Assembly (NCBI RefSeq): GCF_900184965.1
Contig: NZ_FXYA01000215.1
Coordinates: 248,001-312,000, forward strand
Direction: 5' to 3'
Length of the DNA stretch: 64,000 nt
From: Akkermansia muciniphila
GTDB lineage: Bacteria > Verrucomicrobiota > Verrucomicrobiia > Verrucomicrobiales > Akkermansiaceae
The notes under the pieces were generated by a model that made no database searches, had not been told where the DNA came from, and saw only the letters and a list, made by a program, of their open reading frames with translations. The position numbers and the translations under genes were made by a program. Positions 33,619-42,275 of this stretch are shown piece after piece (position 1 is the stretch's first letter; each line of letters starts with the position of its first letter).

Positions 33619-33762
33619 ATGAAAAGCAAATTAATTATTCTGAGTATCGCCACCCTTCTTGGGTGCGTTTCCTGCAATACGATCGGCGGGGTTGGCAAGG
33701 ATGTGGAAGCCGTCGGCAGCGACATTAATTCCGCAGCCCGTTCCACCAGCCGGGCCATGTAA
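33619..33762 (+). CDS. Entericidin-like micro-lipoprotein (copy 1)
   Basis: A 47-residue lipoprotein: signal MKSKLIILSIATLLGCVSC with lipobox CVSC (Cys19), then NTIGGVGKDVEAVG, the entericidin A/B pattern. In E. coli ecnA/ecnB form an antidote/toxin-like pair of membrane lipoproteins induced in stationary phase; whether that applies here is unknown. The mature peptide of 29 residues is amphipathic and ends RSTSRAM. The frame is open 26 codons upstream, but the lipoprotein signal fixes the ATG at 33619. It faces a second copy at 34033-34179; a strong hairpin follows. Confidence 0.8.
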   Translation: MKSKLIILSIATLLGCVSCNTIGGVGKDVEAVGSDINSAARSTSRAM

Positions 33763-33787
33763 GAAGGTTGTGTGGAGACCTTGAACG

Positions 33788-33821
33788 AAAGCCGCTTCAT
33801 CCATTTGGATGAAGCGGCTTT
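33788..33821 (+). terminator. Hairpin terminator after entericidin copy 1
   Basis: A perfect 15-bp stem (33788-33802 with 33807-33821) closes a 4-nt loop 25 bases after the stop; the 3' arm ends in TTT. The 5' arm starts AAA, so it could act in both directions. Confidence 0.75.
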
Positions 33822-33979
33822 CAGGTAAAAAATTTGCTGCCGCCCGCTTGTCCTGGTTTCCGGATTGCCGCAAAGGTTTGGATTGTTTCATGCAGGATGT
33901 AGCCGAACCTTGTCAATTCGTTGGGAATCCCATGGGGGCCGACTGCCATTCAAACAGAATGGGAGACGACAAAATACCG

Positions 33980-34000
33980 CCTCTTTTCCCTTAAAAGAGG
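33980..34000 (-). terminator. Possible terminator after entericidin copy 2
   Basis: CCTCTTTT (33980-33987) pairs with AAAAGAGG (33993-34000) over a 5-nt loop, 32 bases beyond the minus-strand stop. No T-run directly follows. The 158 bases between this and the other hairpin contain nothing I can assign. Confidence 0.4.
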
Positions 34001-34032
34001 ACTCAAAACGGCGTCCGGCTACGTTCCGGGAC

Positions 34033-34179
34033 TTATTGCATGGACTTGCTGGTAGCCTGGGAGGCGCTGTCAATCTTGCTTCCCATGGCTTCCACGTCTT
34101 TTCCTATTCCGCTGATCGTATTGCAGGAGGAGAGAGCGAGGGCTGCGGCGAGCGTCAAAAGGGCGGATTTGATATTCAT
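34033..34179 (-). CDS. Entericidin-like micro-lipoprotein (copy 2)
   Basis: A 48-residue paralogue of the gene at 33619, on the opposite strand. Signal MNIKSALLTLAAALALSSC has a good lipobox (LSSC, Cys19), followed by NTISGIGKDVEAMGSKIDSAS. Roughly half the mature residues match copy 1 (NTIxGxGKDVEAxGSxI), while the tails differ (ATSKSMQ against STSRAM). A strong predicted promoter lies immediately upstream (TTGACA, 17 bases, TAGGAT), so expression is probably independent of copy 1. The frame extends upstream, but the signal sequence sets the start at ATG 34179. Confidence 0.82.
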   Translation of the reverse strand: MNIKSALLTLAAALALSSCNTISGIGKDVEAMGSKIDSASQATSKSMQ

Positions 34180-34711
34180 TAGTCGAAGAGAGGTTGAAGG
34201 CCGTATCCTAACCTGCTTCCGGTTTCTTGTCAATGAACCTGGCGAGTAGTAATTTGTTGTAGTTTTTTGTTATATTATGCTATAAAATAATTGTATTATC
34301 GAATAATAACGCTATTTCCCATAAGAATCCTGCATTTTGTTACAGATTGAAAAATACCATGAAAACATCAGTTGCAGGACAATAAATCAACATGGCGTTT
34401 ACCGTTTTCCAGGAGAGGGCATGCCTGCTTTGTCGCTTTCGATATTATCGGGAATAAAGCAGAAAGCGCCGACGCTTTTCTGTTCATCCGGGCAGGTGGC
34501 GGGACACAGTACTTGCTGACCTTTGCCTATTAGCCTTGAAGGCAGGCATTCTGCTTTTCCCTTTATATTTCAAGACCCGTTTCCCTGTTGACGGGGAACG
34601 GATTTTGCCATTGCAGCGTGCGCCTGCGTCAATATGGACAATGCTGTCCATATCTACCCTTGTCTGTTCGGGGGAGAGGCGGTTGCCGTCAGGAACGCAG
34701 GGATGGAGGGG
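34180..34711. other. 532-base gap without a gene, upstream half AT-rich
   Basis: From 34240 to 34340 the sequence is very AT-rich. An imperfect hairpin (AGAAAGCG at 34461-34468 against CGCTTTTCT at 34473-34481, one bulge) sits in the middle. Open frames here are short and lack features. The left end contains the promoter of entericidin copy 2. Confidence 0.5.
34205..34233 (-). promoter_or_regulatory. Predicted promoter of entericidin copy 2
   Basis: On the minus strand a perfect TTGACA (34233-34228) is followed after exactly 17 bases by TAGGAT (34210-34205). The start site would be near 34198, about 19 bases before the ATG. Confidence 0.65.
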
Positions 34712-36214
34712 TCAACTCGGGTTGACGGTAGTTGCGGTATCTGCCGCTGGGGCATCGGCTGCGGGAGCAGGGGAGGAAGCTGCGGTTTTCCCTTCCATGG
34801 GTTTGCCCAGAAAAGCGGGCAATTCCAGCCCTACGCTTTTGCCGAGTTCATGAAGGGGCAGCGTATCCTTTACCAGATTCTGGACGAATCCTCCTACAGA
34901 GGAGTTCCCTCCGTTGCCCATGACGACTACTTTGTCAAATTTCAAACCCTTAATGGCGCCGGACTGGAGCTCCACAATCTTGGTAAGCTGTTCCGTCACC
35001 AGCAGGTTGGAAGCGGCCTCGGAAGAACCTGCCGCCTGGACGATCTGCTGAAAACCGCGGGCCTTGCCTTCCAGCACGGCTTCAATCGCGGCCGCTTCAC
35101 CGCGTCCCACCATTTCCATGCCTTCCCCTTCCGCTTTTTTCTTCAGGAGGGTAGCCTGGGCTTCGCCTTCCGCCAGTTGGCGGATGGCTTCCGCTTCCGC
35201 TCTGCGCTGGATGAGCAGAGCCTGCGCCTTGCCTTCCTGTTCCAGTTTGAGTACTTCCGCCGTGGCCTGGGCCTGCACTTCGCGCTGGCTCTTTTCAATG
35301 CGGGCTGTTACCAGGATGTTGGCTTCCTGCGTGGCGCGTTCGCGTTCCGCGCGCTTCAATTCCGCTTCTTTTTCCGCCTGGTAGGCTTCTTCCAGGGTTT
35401 TAGCCTCCTGCACCTTCTGGGCCACTTCCGCCAGCTTTTTGGCCTCCGCCTGCTTCACTTGCAACTTGGCGGCGGATTCCGCAATTTTAATCTGGGCTTC
35501 GTTCTGGCCCTCAATGGCGATGGCGCGGGCGTTCGCCACCTGGATGGTCTGGTCCTTTTCCGCTTCCGCTTTGCCAATTTCCCCGCGGCGCGTTTCTTCC
35601 GCCACCTTGATGGTGGCGTCATTGATGGCGCGCGCAGCGGCTTCTTTGCCCAGGGCGTTGATGTAGCCGGAAGCGTCCTGGATGTCCGTGATATTGGCGT
35701 TGATGAGATGGAGGCCCACTTTGTGCAGTTCCACGTCCACGCCTTCCGTGATGCCCTTGATGAGTTTTTCGCGGTCGGAGTTGATTTCCTCAATGGTCAT
35801 GGAGGCAATCACCACGCGCATCTGCCCCATGATGATTTCCGCAGCCAGATTGCGGATTTCCTCCCGGGAGCGGCCCAGCAGGCGCGCAGCGGCGTTCTGC
35901 ATGATTTCAGGCAGGGTGGAGATGCCCACGATGAAGGAGGAGGGCACATCCACGCGTATGTTTTGGGAGGAAAGGGCGCCCTGGAGGGGCACGTCAATAT
36001 TGATAGGGTTTAGATCCAGATAGCTATAGGACTGGAGAACCGGAAGCACGAAGGTGGAGCCGCCGTGGTAACATTTGGCTGGTTGGCCTGTGCCTACTTT
36101 CCCGAAGACGATGAGGATTTTGTCCGGAGGGCACATGCGGTAGCGGCTGAACAGCCAGGAAGCGGTCAGAATGATGAAGAGAACCAGAATGGCGATGGGG
36201 ATGATTTTGTCCAT
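34712..36214 (-). CDS. Flotillin-like SPFH-domain protein
   Basis: A 500-residue membrane-microdomain scaffold. Residues 5-22 are a hydrophobic anchor, followed by MCPPDKILIVFGKVG and an SPFH domain to about residue 190 (IDVPLQGALSSQNIRVDVPSSFIVGI; REEIRNLAAEIIMGQMR; VDVELHKVGLHLINANITDI). Residues about 190-400 form the long Ala/Glu/Lys-rich coiled coil with repeated AEA and QAQAxAE patterns seen in FloT/YuaG. The C-terminus is Ala/Pro-rich and low complexity. It sits 33 bases downstream of an NfeD-like gene, the pairing found for yuaF-floT in Bacillus, which supports the assignment. Confidence 0.92.
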   Translation of the reverse strand: MDKIIPIAILVLFIILTASWLFSRYRMCPPDKILIVFGKVGTGQPAKCYHGGSTFVLPVLQSYSYLDLNPINIDVPLQGALSSQNIRVDVPSSFIVGISTLPEIMQNAAARLLGRSREEIRNLAAEIIMGQMRVVIASMTIEEINSDREKLIKGITEGVDVELHKVGLHLINANITDIQDASGYINALGKEAAARAINDATIKVAEETRRGEIGKAEAEKDQTIQVANARAIAIEGQNEAQIKIAESAAKLQVKQAEAKKLAEVAQKVQEAKTLEEAYQAEKEAELKRAERERATQEANILVTARIEKSQREVQAQATAEVLKLEQEGKAQALLIQRRAEAEAIRQLAEGEAQATLLKKKAEGEGMEMVGRGEAAAIEAVLEGKARGFQQIVQAAGSSEAASNLLVTEQLTKIVELQSGAIKGLKFDKVVVMGNGGNSSVGGFVQNLVKDTLPLHELGKSVGLELPAFLGKPMEGKTAASSPAPAADAPAADTATTVNPS

Positions 36215-36247
36215 AGTCGGCTAGGGGTATGATGATTGGGGTGTTTG

Positions 36248-36781
36248 TTAATGAAGAGGTTTGACGGTGACGACTCCCGCAGTGACGGCTACCACTTCCA
36301 CCGGGGTTCCGGAGGGCAGGGGATGTTCCCCTTCCTGGACGGCAGGGAGGTACAGCAGCTGGCTGGGATGGGCGATTGTAACTTGTCCGCCGCGTTGGAG
36401 GTTTCCGGGAATGCTGATGTAAACGGAGCCGGTCATTCCCTTGAGGGTTTCATAATTCAGGGTGCCGTCTGATTTAAGGCTCATAATGAAACGCATGGAG
36501 ATGCCGATAATCAGGAACATCAGCACGCCAGTGAAGAAAGCCGCCGCCAGGGAGGCGGCCATCCCCCAGTCCAGACCCTGGGCGAGCACGCCGCCCCAGC
36601 CGAAGCCCAGAAAAAAGCCGATGCCGGATTTAATGGACAGCAACCCTACGTCCGCTCCGCCGGAATCCGCATCAAAGTCCAGATCATGTTCCCCCAGCCC
36701 GAACAGGGACAGGAGAAACAGGAGCGCTCCCACGCCCGTTGCTACTACGGCGATGATAAAGAAAATGGAGTAATCAGTCAT
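36248..36781 (-). CDS. NfeD-like membrane protein, flotillin partner (YuaF type)
   Basis: A 177-residue protein with a hydrophobic segment at residues 7-29, a Gly/Asp-rich loop (HDLDFDADSGGADVG), two further membrane segments (about 50-100) and a C-terminal soluble OB-fold domain from about 110 (LKGMTGSVYISIPGNLQRGGQVTI) that fits the NfeD C-terminal domain. Short NfeD proteins lack the N-terminal ClpP-like protease, as here. It is the first gene of a two-gene operon with the flotillin. Likely role: membrane-domain organisation or stress response. Confidence 0.85.
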   Translation of the reverse strand: MTDYSIFFIIAVVATGVGALLFLLSLFGLGEHDLDFDADSGGADVGLLSIKSGIGFFLGFGWGGVLAQGLDWGMAASLAAAFFTGVLMFLIIGISMRFIMSLKSDGTLNYETLKGMTGSVYISIPGNLQRGGQVTIAHPSQLLYLPAVQEGEHPLPSGTPVEVVAVTAGVVTVKPLH

Positions 36782-36841
36782 AGGGTGGATTGATTACCGA
36801 CAGTATCCATGTTTGAAGGTTGCTTGTCTATGGAAAAAGAG

Positions 36842-36865
36842 CGGCGGCCGGATATCCGGCCGCCG
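36842..36865 (-). terminator. Palindromic terminator after the M16 gene
   Basis: A perfect 24-base palindrome centred between 36853 and 36854. Read on the minus strand it is followed three bases later by TTTTT. It lies 42 bases beyond the stop codon of the M16 gene and also insulates the NfeD operon. Confidence 0.7.
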
Positions 36866-36907
36866 ACGGAGGGGAAAAATTTCGTGCGACTTGTTTTTCT
36901 CCCACGC

Positions 36908-39900
36908 TTATTTCATTTCCACGACGGCTTTTTCTCCCTTTTTGAGTTCCAGTTCCCGGAGCAGAAGGAAGTCGTTGGTCAGCAGGCCTGCCTTTTCAAT
37001 GGGTGTAGCGGTTCCGCCGATGGTGACGGTGGCTTTGCCGGCGCTGATTCGGTTGGGGAACCAGACCCCCAGGCGGCCTTTGGCGTCTTTGTTGGCTGTA
37101 ACGGTGAAGCCTTTGGAGGCGTCTGCGGGGTCATTCCAGTCGATATGCCACGGAGACGGAGCGCGGGATTCGTCAAGACGCGCCGTCCAGGCAGGGTCTC
37201 CGTAAAAGGCCACGGTGTCCCGGTCATGGATAAGGCCCAACTGATCCTTGCCCATGCCGTATCCGGCGGAACTCATGCCCCTGGCAAAGTCCGGATCGTT
37301 CCTGATTCCATTGATATCCGGGGAGTTAAAATGGACGTTCATGAGCTTGGGAAAGCGGGTCATGGTCTCGTCCAGAATAAACTGGTTGTTCAAATACCAG
37401 GCTTCCGCCAGGCTGGAGGCGTCATGATTGCTGAACAGAAGGCCCAGCGTTCCCCAGCCTCCCTTGCCATACCAGGAAGGGACGGTGTAGCCTACCAGCT
37501 GGTTGAAGCCGTAGCGGCTCAGGGCGGTGATGGCCATGGAGTTTTTCGTTTTCTTGGCGTCTCCGATCAGGCAGTTCCCCGCTGCGACCCAGACAGCCGG
37601 AACCGGCCTGGTTTCAATCACCGGCGCTTTAATTCTCTTTAGGAAGGAGAGCAGGTCGTCTTCCTTCCCGTTGAAGAGCACGCCGCGCAAAAAAGTGGTG
37701 AATTCCCTGAACTGTTTTTTGTCCAGCGCATAGAACCGGTTATTGCCGGAAACGATGAGTCCCTTGCCGAAAGGCATTTCCAGATTAAACTGGGTTGCGT
37801 GGGAGGCCGTTACGAAGAGCTGCGGGGAGTAACGTTTCCAGTATTCCATAAGCTTGGGCGTTACGCCCAGCGTGGTTTCATCCCCCTTGTCCTGTTCTTT
37901 CAGGCCTTTCGTGTAGAAAGCCGGCGTCACCTTGCCCTTGGAACCATGCTGTTCCAGGTATTGGAAGGGCTGCCAGTCCGTGATGCTCATGCTGTCTTTG
38001 AACCGGGAGGAATCCACATTGGTTGTTCCCATGGCGCGGCTGATGACGAGAGGCTTCGTTGCAGAGGCTATTCTCATGGCTGCCTGGGGGGTGTATCCTG
38101 TGACAATGCCCCAGATACAGTCTCCGTAAGGGTCGTCGTCCAGCCGGCGGCTCAGGCGGTGCAGGTCATTCACCAGCACCCGGTCTATTTCCTCCGGGCG
38201 CGCGACGACGGCCATGAAGCGGGGAGCCATTTTTTTAAGCGTGTCCAGCTTGGAGAATACAGAATCCTTTACGGTGACGATGGTGCCTCCGTGTTTTTCG
38301 GCCAGTTTGTCCGCTACGGCCTTCCAGTCCGGCATAGCGGCTGTTTTTTCGGAAATAACGATGGCATATCCGTTCTTGCCGGAGTCTTTGTTGACAGTCT
38401 TTACGACGGTGACGCGAACGCAAAAAGCCGCCGGGGAGACGGCGGCCTGGGGAGAAGCGGCTTTGTCCGCCTGCTTTTCAGCAGGCGGAGTTTCCACAGC
38501 CGGATGATCCGGCAGAATGTTCAGGTTGAGGTGCTCTCCCTTGCCGAAGATGTCTCTGGCAAGTTTGTTGACCTCTTCCACGGTGATGGCTTTTACGTCC
38601 GGAATGCCTTCCCTCTGCTGGTTCAGCCGTTCCGGCTTGGCCTGGGAGTCTCTCAGCAGGGATGCCCAGTAGCCGTTGTCGCGCTGGGCGCGGTCCATGG
38701 AATTGAGAATGGGATTGCGTGCACGGTCCAGTTCCTCCTGGGTGATATTTCCCTTGCCGAGATCGTCCGCAATTTTGGCGATAGCGTTGCGCACAGCCTC
38801 CTTATTGCGCATGACGCCGGAACTCATCGTGATGATATAGCCGCCGTCCGGATAGGTTTCACTGATATTGAGGCCGGTGGAAGGAGAGTAGGTTTCTCCC
38901 ATGTCTTCGCGCAGACCCTTGAATACGCGGTCATAAAAGACGGCCTTGAGCATATTCAGCCTGCGGGCCAGCTTTTTATCTTCTCCTCCGGGCGTTTTCC
39001 AGAAGAGGCAGACCAACGTTTTATCAATGGAGGAGTCATAAGTCAGATCCTTGGAGAAATTAAAGTCCGCCATGGCCGGATGGCGAAGTTTTTCATCCAG
39101 CGCGGCCGGAGCTTCCGCACGTTTGGGAACCGCGCCTACGGTGCGTTCCAACAGGGGGATGATATCTTCCGTCCTGAAGTCTCCCGTAACGGTCACTTCC
39201 ATGTAATTGTTTTTCAGCGGGGCGTCCACCCAGTCCCGCACGTCCTTGATCTGGTAGGAGTTCAGCTGTTCCTGAGTGGGGAAGGTGAACCGGGGATTGT
39301 TTTTGTAAAGGATGGCCGGTACCTGCTTTTTCATGGCTCCCTGAACTTCATGATCCATTTTGTTATAAATCATGGGAATGGTCCGACGGAGCAGGGTAAC
39401 GCCGTCCTGGCGGTAGCCGGGGTGCATCAGGTAGGCCGTCTGGAGCTGGAGTTGCGTTTCCAGGTTTTCCCTGTTGGTGTTTCCGGAAAGCAGGAAGAAG
39501 CGGTCCGTCATGGAAAAGCCCACACCGACCTTCTTGCCCGCCATGATAGCGGCCAGTTCATCATTGGAATGGTCCTTCAAGCCTCCGCCGTTCATCACGG
39601 CGCCCGCAAAGAGTTCCAGCCCGGAGGCTTTTTCCGGTCTGCTCAGTCCTCCGCCGTCCACGGCAAAGGTGATGTTGATGGAATCCTTGTCAAATTCCGT
39701 GGGTTTCAGGTTGACGCGAACTCCGTTGGAAAGGGTGAGCTGGGTGACACCCAGGTCCGCAGCTTCCGCGCGGGCCGTCACCTTGCCGGGTTCCCCGAAT
39801 TTATAGGAGAAATCCTTCCGGCTGTCCGTCTGGTAGGGCTGTACTTTGGCGGTTTGGGATTCCCGGTACGTCTTCATGATTTCGGCGCTTCCCTGGGCGT

Positions 39901-41338
39901 TTTCCTTATTGGAAGTGACGATGACGCGGGGAAAGGCTCCGGTCCAGGCTTCCTTCAGGGCGGCCTGGCATTGTTCGGGAGTCAGGTTTTCCACGACTTC
40001 CCTGGAAATGGCCCAGTCTTCCTGCGGCGTGGTGAAGACCTTGTCCTGCGCGGCGCTCTGGGCGATGGCGGAAGCCAGGTCTTCCGACTTGGCGGTGGAC
40101 CAGGACTTGATGGCGTTTTCCGCGGCGGCGGTAATGTTGCTGCGGGCTTCCGCCAGTTCTTCCTTGTTGAAGCCGAATTCGATGGCCCGGCGCAATTCCT
40201 GTTCAATGGCGGCCAGAGCCGCTTTCCAATTCTTGTAGTCCGCCTGGGTCTGAATGGAATCCACTTCCGCCGCTTCCACTATGTCCGTGCGGCCTCCTGC
40301 CGCGGAGATAAAGGGGCAGTCCGCATTCTTCGCCATCTTTTCCAGACGGCGGTTCAGCATGGCGTAAGCCACGTTCAAGGGGATATCTTTGTTGCGGTTG
40401 GCGACGGTATCCGGCTTGTTCACGTAGGGCCGGGAGATGTTGATGCTGGCTTCCGTGCTGGTGGCCTCTTTATTGGTGATCCAGTGGGCAGTGGTTTCCG
40501 CAGCCGTTTTAAGCGTGCCCCGGTCCGTCTGGAAGGAGTAGTTGTCCTTCTTCATGGAGCCAAAATATTTTTCCACCCAGGCTTTTCCCTGTTCCGGGGT
40601 GATGTCCCCGGCGATGACGAGCTGCATTTGGCTGGGAACGTAGTGGGTCCGATAATAGTTGATAAATTTTTCCCGCGGCGCGGTGCGGATTACTTCCAGT
40701 GTGCCGATGGGATAGCGTTCCGGAATGCGGGTACCGTCCAGCATGATGGAGAAGACTTCCTTCATGACCCGGTAGCCGGCGGAGTCGCGCACCTTGTATT
40801 CGCTGGTGATGATGCCGCGTTCCGCGTCAATGGCGCTTTCTTCCAGCAGGGCCCCGTCCGCAAAATCCCTCATGATGGTGAAAGCCAGGTTCACGGTGGA
40901 TTCCTTCATGCTGGGCACGTCCATCATATACACGGTTTCGTCAAAGGCGGTGTACGCATTTGCGTCCCCTCCCAGGCCCAGGCCTTCTTTCTGCATGGCG
41001 GGAATCATTTCCCCGCGCTTGAAATGGGTGCTCCCGTTGAAGACCATGTGTTCCAGGAAGTGGGAAACGCCCTGGATGTCATCCGTTTCATTCAGGGAAC
41101 CCGTGTTGACGCGCAGACGGATACTGAACCGGCCCTTGGGTTCCGCATTCGGGCGGATGAAGTAGGTCAGGCCGTTGGCGAGTTTCCCCTTGATAAGCTG
41201 GGGGTCCTGCTTGGGAATGCCTGCCGCCGTTTGCGTTGAGGCAGCCTGAATCTTGTTTTCTGTTGCGGCTCCGGCCGGCGAATAGGACGGAAACAGGCAC
41301 GCAGCAGCCAGAATGGAGGTAATGGTAAATGCCTTCAT
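36908..41338 (-). CDS. Exported M16 zinc metallopeptidase with an extra C-terminal (caspase/gingipain-like) domain
   Basis: A 1476-residue secreted or periplasmic protein. Signal peptide: residues 1 to about 24 (SPAGA). The first half is a two-lobe M16 (pitrilysin/PqqL-like) peptidase: inverted zinc motif HFLEH (His93, Glu96, His97) and third ligand Glu180 in ERGIITSE; the second lobe (about 510-920) lacks the zinc site, as usual. A Pro/Ala linker near 950 leads to a further 500 residues. There, ASHATQ (His1180) and WVAAGNCLIGDAK (Cys1256), followed by GFNQLVGYTVPSWYGKGGW and TVAFYGDPAW, resemble the His/Cys dyad and the GDP motif of C25-like peptidases. That second activity is my inference. 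ATG 41338 is chosen for the signal peptide. Confidence 0.82.
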   Translation of the reverse strand: MKAFTITSILAAACLFPSYSPAGAATENKIQAASTQTAAGIPKQDPQLIKGKLANGLTYFIRPNAEPKGRFSIRLRVNTGSLNETDDIQGVSHFLEHMVFNGSTHFKRGEMIPAMQKEGLGLGGDANAYTAFDETVYMMDVPSMKESTVNLAFTIMRDFADGALLEESAIDAERGIITSEYKVRDSAGYRVMKEVFSIMLDGTRIPERYPIGTLEVIRTAPREKFINYYRTHYVPSQMQLVIAGDITPEQGKAWVEKYFGSMKKDNYSFQTDRGTLKTAAETTAHWITNKEATSTEASINISRPYVNKPDTVANRNKDIPLNVAYAMLNRRLEKMAKNADCPFISAAGGRTDIVEAAEVDSIQTQADYKNWKAALAAIEQELRRAIEFGFNKEELAEARSNITAAAENAIKSWSTAKSEDLASAIAQSAAQDKVFTTPQEDWAISREVVENLTPEQCQAALKEAWTGAFPRVIVTSNKENAQGSAEIMKTYRESQTAKVQPYQTDSRKDFSYKFGEPGKVTARAEAADLGVTQLTLSNGVRVNLKPTEFDKDSINITFAVDGGGLSRPEKASGLELFAGAVMNGGGLKDHSNDELAAIMAGKKVGVGFSMTDRFFLLSGNTNRENLETQLQLQTAYLMHPGYRQDGVTLLRRTIPMIYNKMDHEVQGAMKKQVPAILYKNNPRFTFPTQEQLNSYQIKDVRDWVDAPLKNNYMEVTVTGDFRTEDIIPLLERTVGAVPKRAEAPAALDEKLRHPAMADFNFSKDLTYDSSIDKTLVCLFWKTPGGEDKKLARRLNMLKAVFYDRVFKGLREDMGETYSPSTGLNISETYPDGGYIITMSSGVMRNKEAVRNAIAKIADDLGKGNITQEELDRARNPILNSMDRAQRDNGYWASLLRDSQAKPERLNQQREGIPDVKAITVEEVNKLARDIFGKGEHLNLNILPDHPAVETPPAEKQADKAASPQAAVSPAAFCVRVTVVKTVNKDSGKNGYAIVISEKTAAMPDWKAVADKLAEKHGGTIVTVKDSVFSKLDTLKKMAPRFMAVVARPEEIDRVLVNDLHRLSRRLDDDPYGDCIWGIVTGYTPQAAMRIASATKPLVISRAMGTTNVDSSRFKDSMSITDWQPFQYLEQHGSKGKVTPAFYTKGLKEQDKGDETTLGVTPKLMEYWKRYSPQLFVTASHATQFNLEMPFGKGLIVSGNNRFYALDKKQFREFTTFLRGVLFNGKEDDLLSFLKRIKAPVIETRPVPAVWVAAGNCLIGDAKKTKNSMAITALSRYGFNQLVGYTVPSWYGKGGWGTLGLLFSNHDASSLAEAWYLNNQFILDETMTRFPKLMNVHFNSPDINGIRNDPDFARGMSSAGYGMGKDQLGLIHDRDTVAFYGDPAWTARLDESRAPSPWHIDWNDPADASKGFTVTANKDAKGRLGVWFPNRISAGKATVTIGGTATPIEKAGLLTNDFLLLRELELKKGEKAVVEMK

Positions 41339-41642
41339 GGGAAAATACTGCCTTTTTGTTTCACACGATTTTCCGGGCAAGTCAAGCGGCCTTCTCTGCA
41401 TAAAAGCGGCGGATTTCCGCAGACTTTCGGGAAATGTCATTCTTTCCGCACGCAGGCGGCCATGGCAGGATGTGAACGGCGACAATGAAAAAGCGGGATT
41501 CTTCACTTATGGAGTGGCATACCCGCCGGGAGATTCCAATAAATGTGCGGATTGGCTTCATGCCGTTCGCCGTCAAGGTTCTGTCGCGTTTCCGTCAGAA
41601 GGGCGTAAAGACCGCATTTTCGGGGAAACTGCCTTTTTCATT
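41339..41642. other. 304-base gap, no gene seen
   Basis: Between the start of the M16 gene and the end of the next minus-strand gene. A TTGACT occurs near 41383 on the minus strand and may be part of the M16 promoter, but no good -10 box lies 16-18 bases away. Nothing else is supported. Confidence 0.4.
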
Positions 41643-42182
41643 TCAGGCCGCGGGGGACTCTTTCCTGGACCTTTTCATAAGAATGACGCCCCATGTTGCC
41701 GCATAGAGCAGAATGTAGATTCCTGAGAAGGTCAGGATCATTATATTCTTTTGCCGAAGTTCTGCTGTATAGCTTTCTGCAGTTTCATCCGATTCTATGG
41801 TGATATAGGAATGGTTGTCGGCAGGGATGCTCAGCACGCGCCGCTCTACGGCGATTTTCTGATTCACGATTTTTTGTCCCGTTTCACGGGTAGCCGCCTG
41901 GAATTTCCACTGATAGCCTTTTCTGCCGGTATCACGGTAGTGGACCATGTAAACGGTTTTGATGGGGCTCATGCGGCGGGCTCTTCCGGTTGCGCCGGTA
42001 TTTTCCACCTGAACGGGAAGCACCCGGACAGGTACGAAGGAATAAACGCCTTTATCTTCATAACCGGACGCCGGAATAATGGAAGACAGCCTTTGAGCGG
42101 AAAAATAACCCATTGTAACTGCCGCGAGCAGAAGCATGACGCCGGACACGGTGATGAATGGTTTTAATTTTTTGATGCTCAT
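41643..42182 (-). CDS. Two-helix membrane protein, unknown function
   Basis: A 179-residue protein with one hydrophobic segment at about 9-29 and another at about 146-167, enclosing a 115-residue extracytoplasmic part rich in beta-like sequence (VYSFVPVRVLPVQVENTG, YMVHYRDTGRKGYQWKF, RRVLSIPADNHSYITIE). It ends with a short basic tail (MKRSRKESPAA). The layout (TM, soluble domain, TM) resembles uncharacterised proteins of the DUF3592 type, but I do not claim the family. It follows lpxK by 93 bases on the same strand. Confidence 0.65.
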   Translation of the reverse strand: MSIKKLKPFITVSGVMLLLAAVTMGYFSAQRLSSIIPASGYEDKGVYSFVPVRVLPVQVENTGATGRARRMSPIKTVYMVHYRDTGRKGYQWKFQAATRETGQKIVNQKIAVERRVLSIPADNHSYITIESDETAESYTAELRQKNIMILTFSGIYILLYAATWGVILMKRSRKESPAA

Positions 42183-42275
42183 TTCAGGAACATTTTAGAT
42201 ACTTCTTTTCAAGAAAAAGTGCAACGCATGTTCACGATTTTCTTGATGTATTGCCTCAAGCCGCTGCGCTCTTGC

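Noticed and set aside
34634-36013. 459-codon plus-strand frame opposite the flotillin gene
   Set aside because: Phe/Leu/Arg-rich mirror of the Ala/Glu/Lys coiled coil of flotillin; not a protein pattern.
37799-41239. 1146-codon open frame on the plus strand opposite the M16 gene
   Set aside because: It mirrors the M16 gene, which has a signal peptide, HxxEH and a full fold; the frame is Phe/His/Gly-rich without domain structure, a typical shadow of GC-biased coding DNA.
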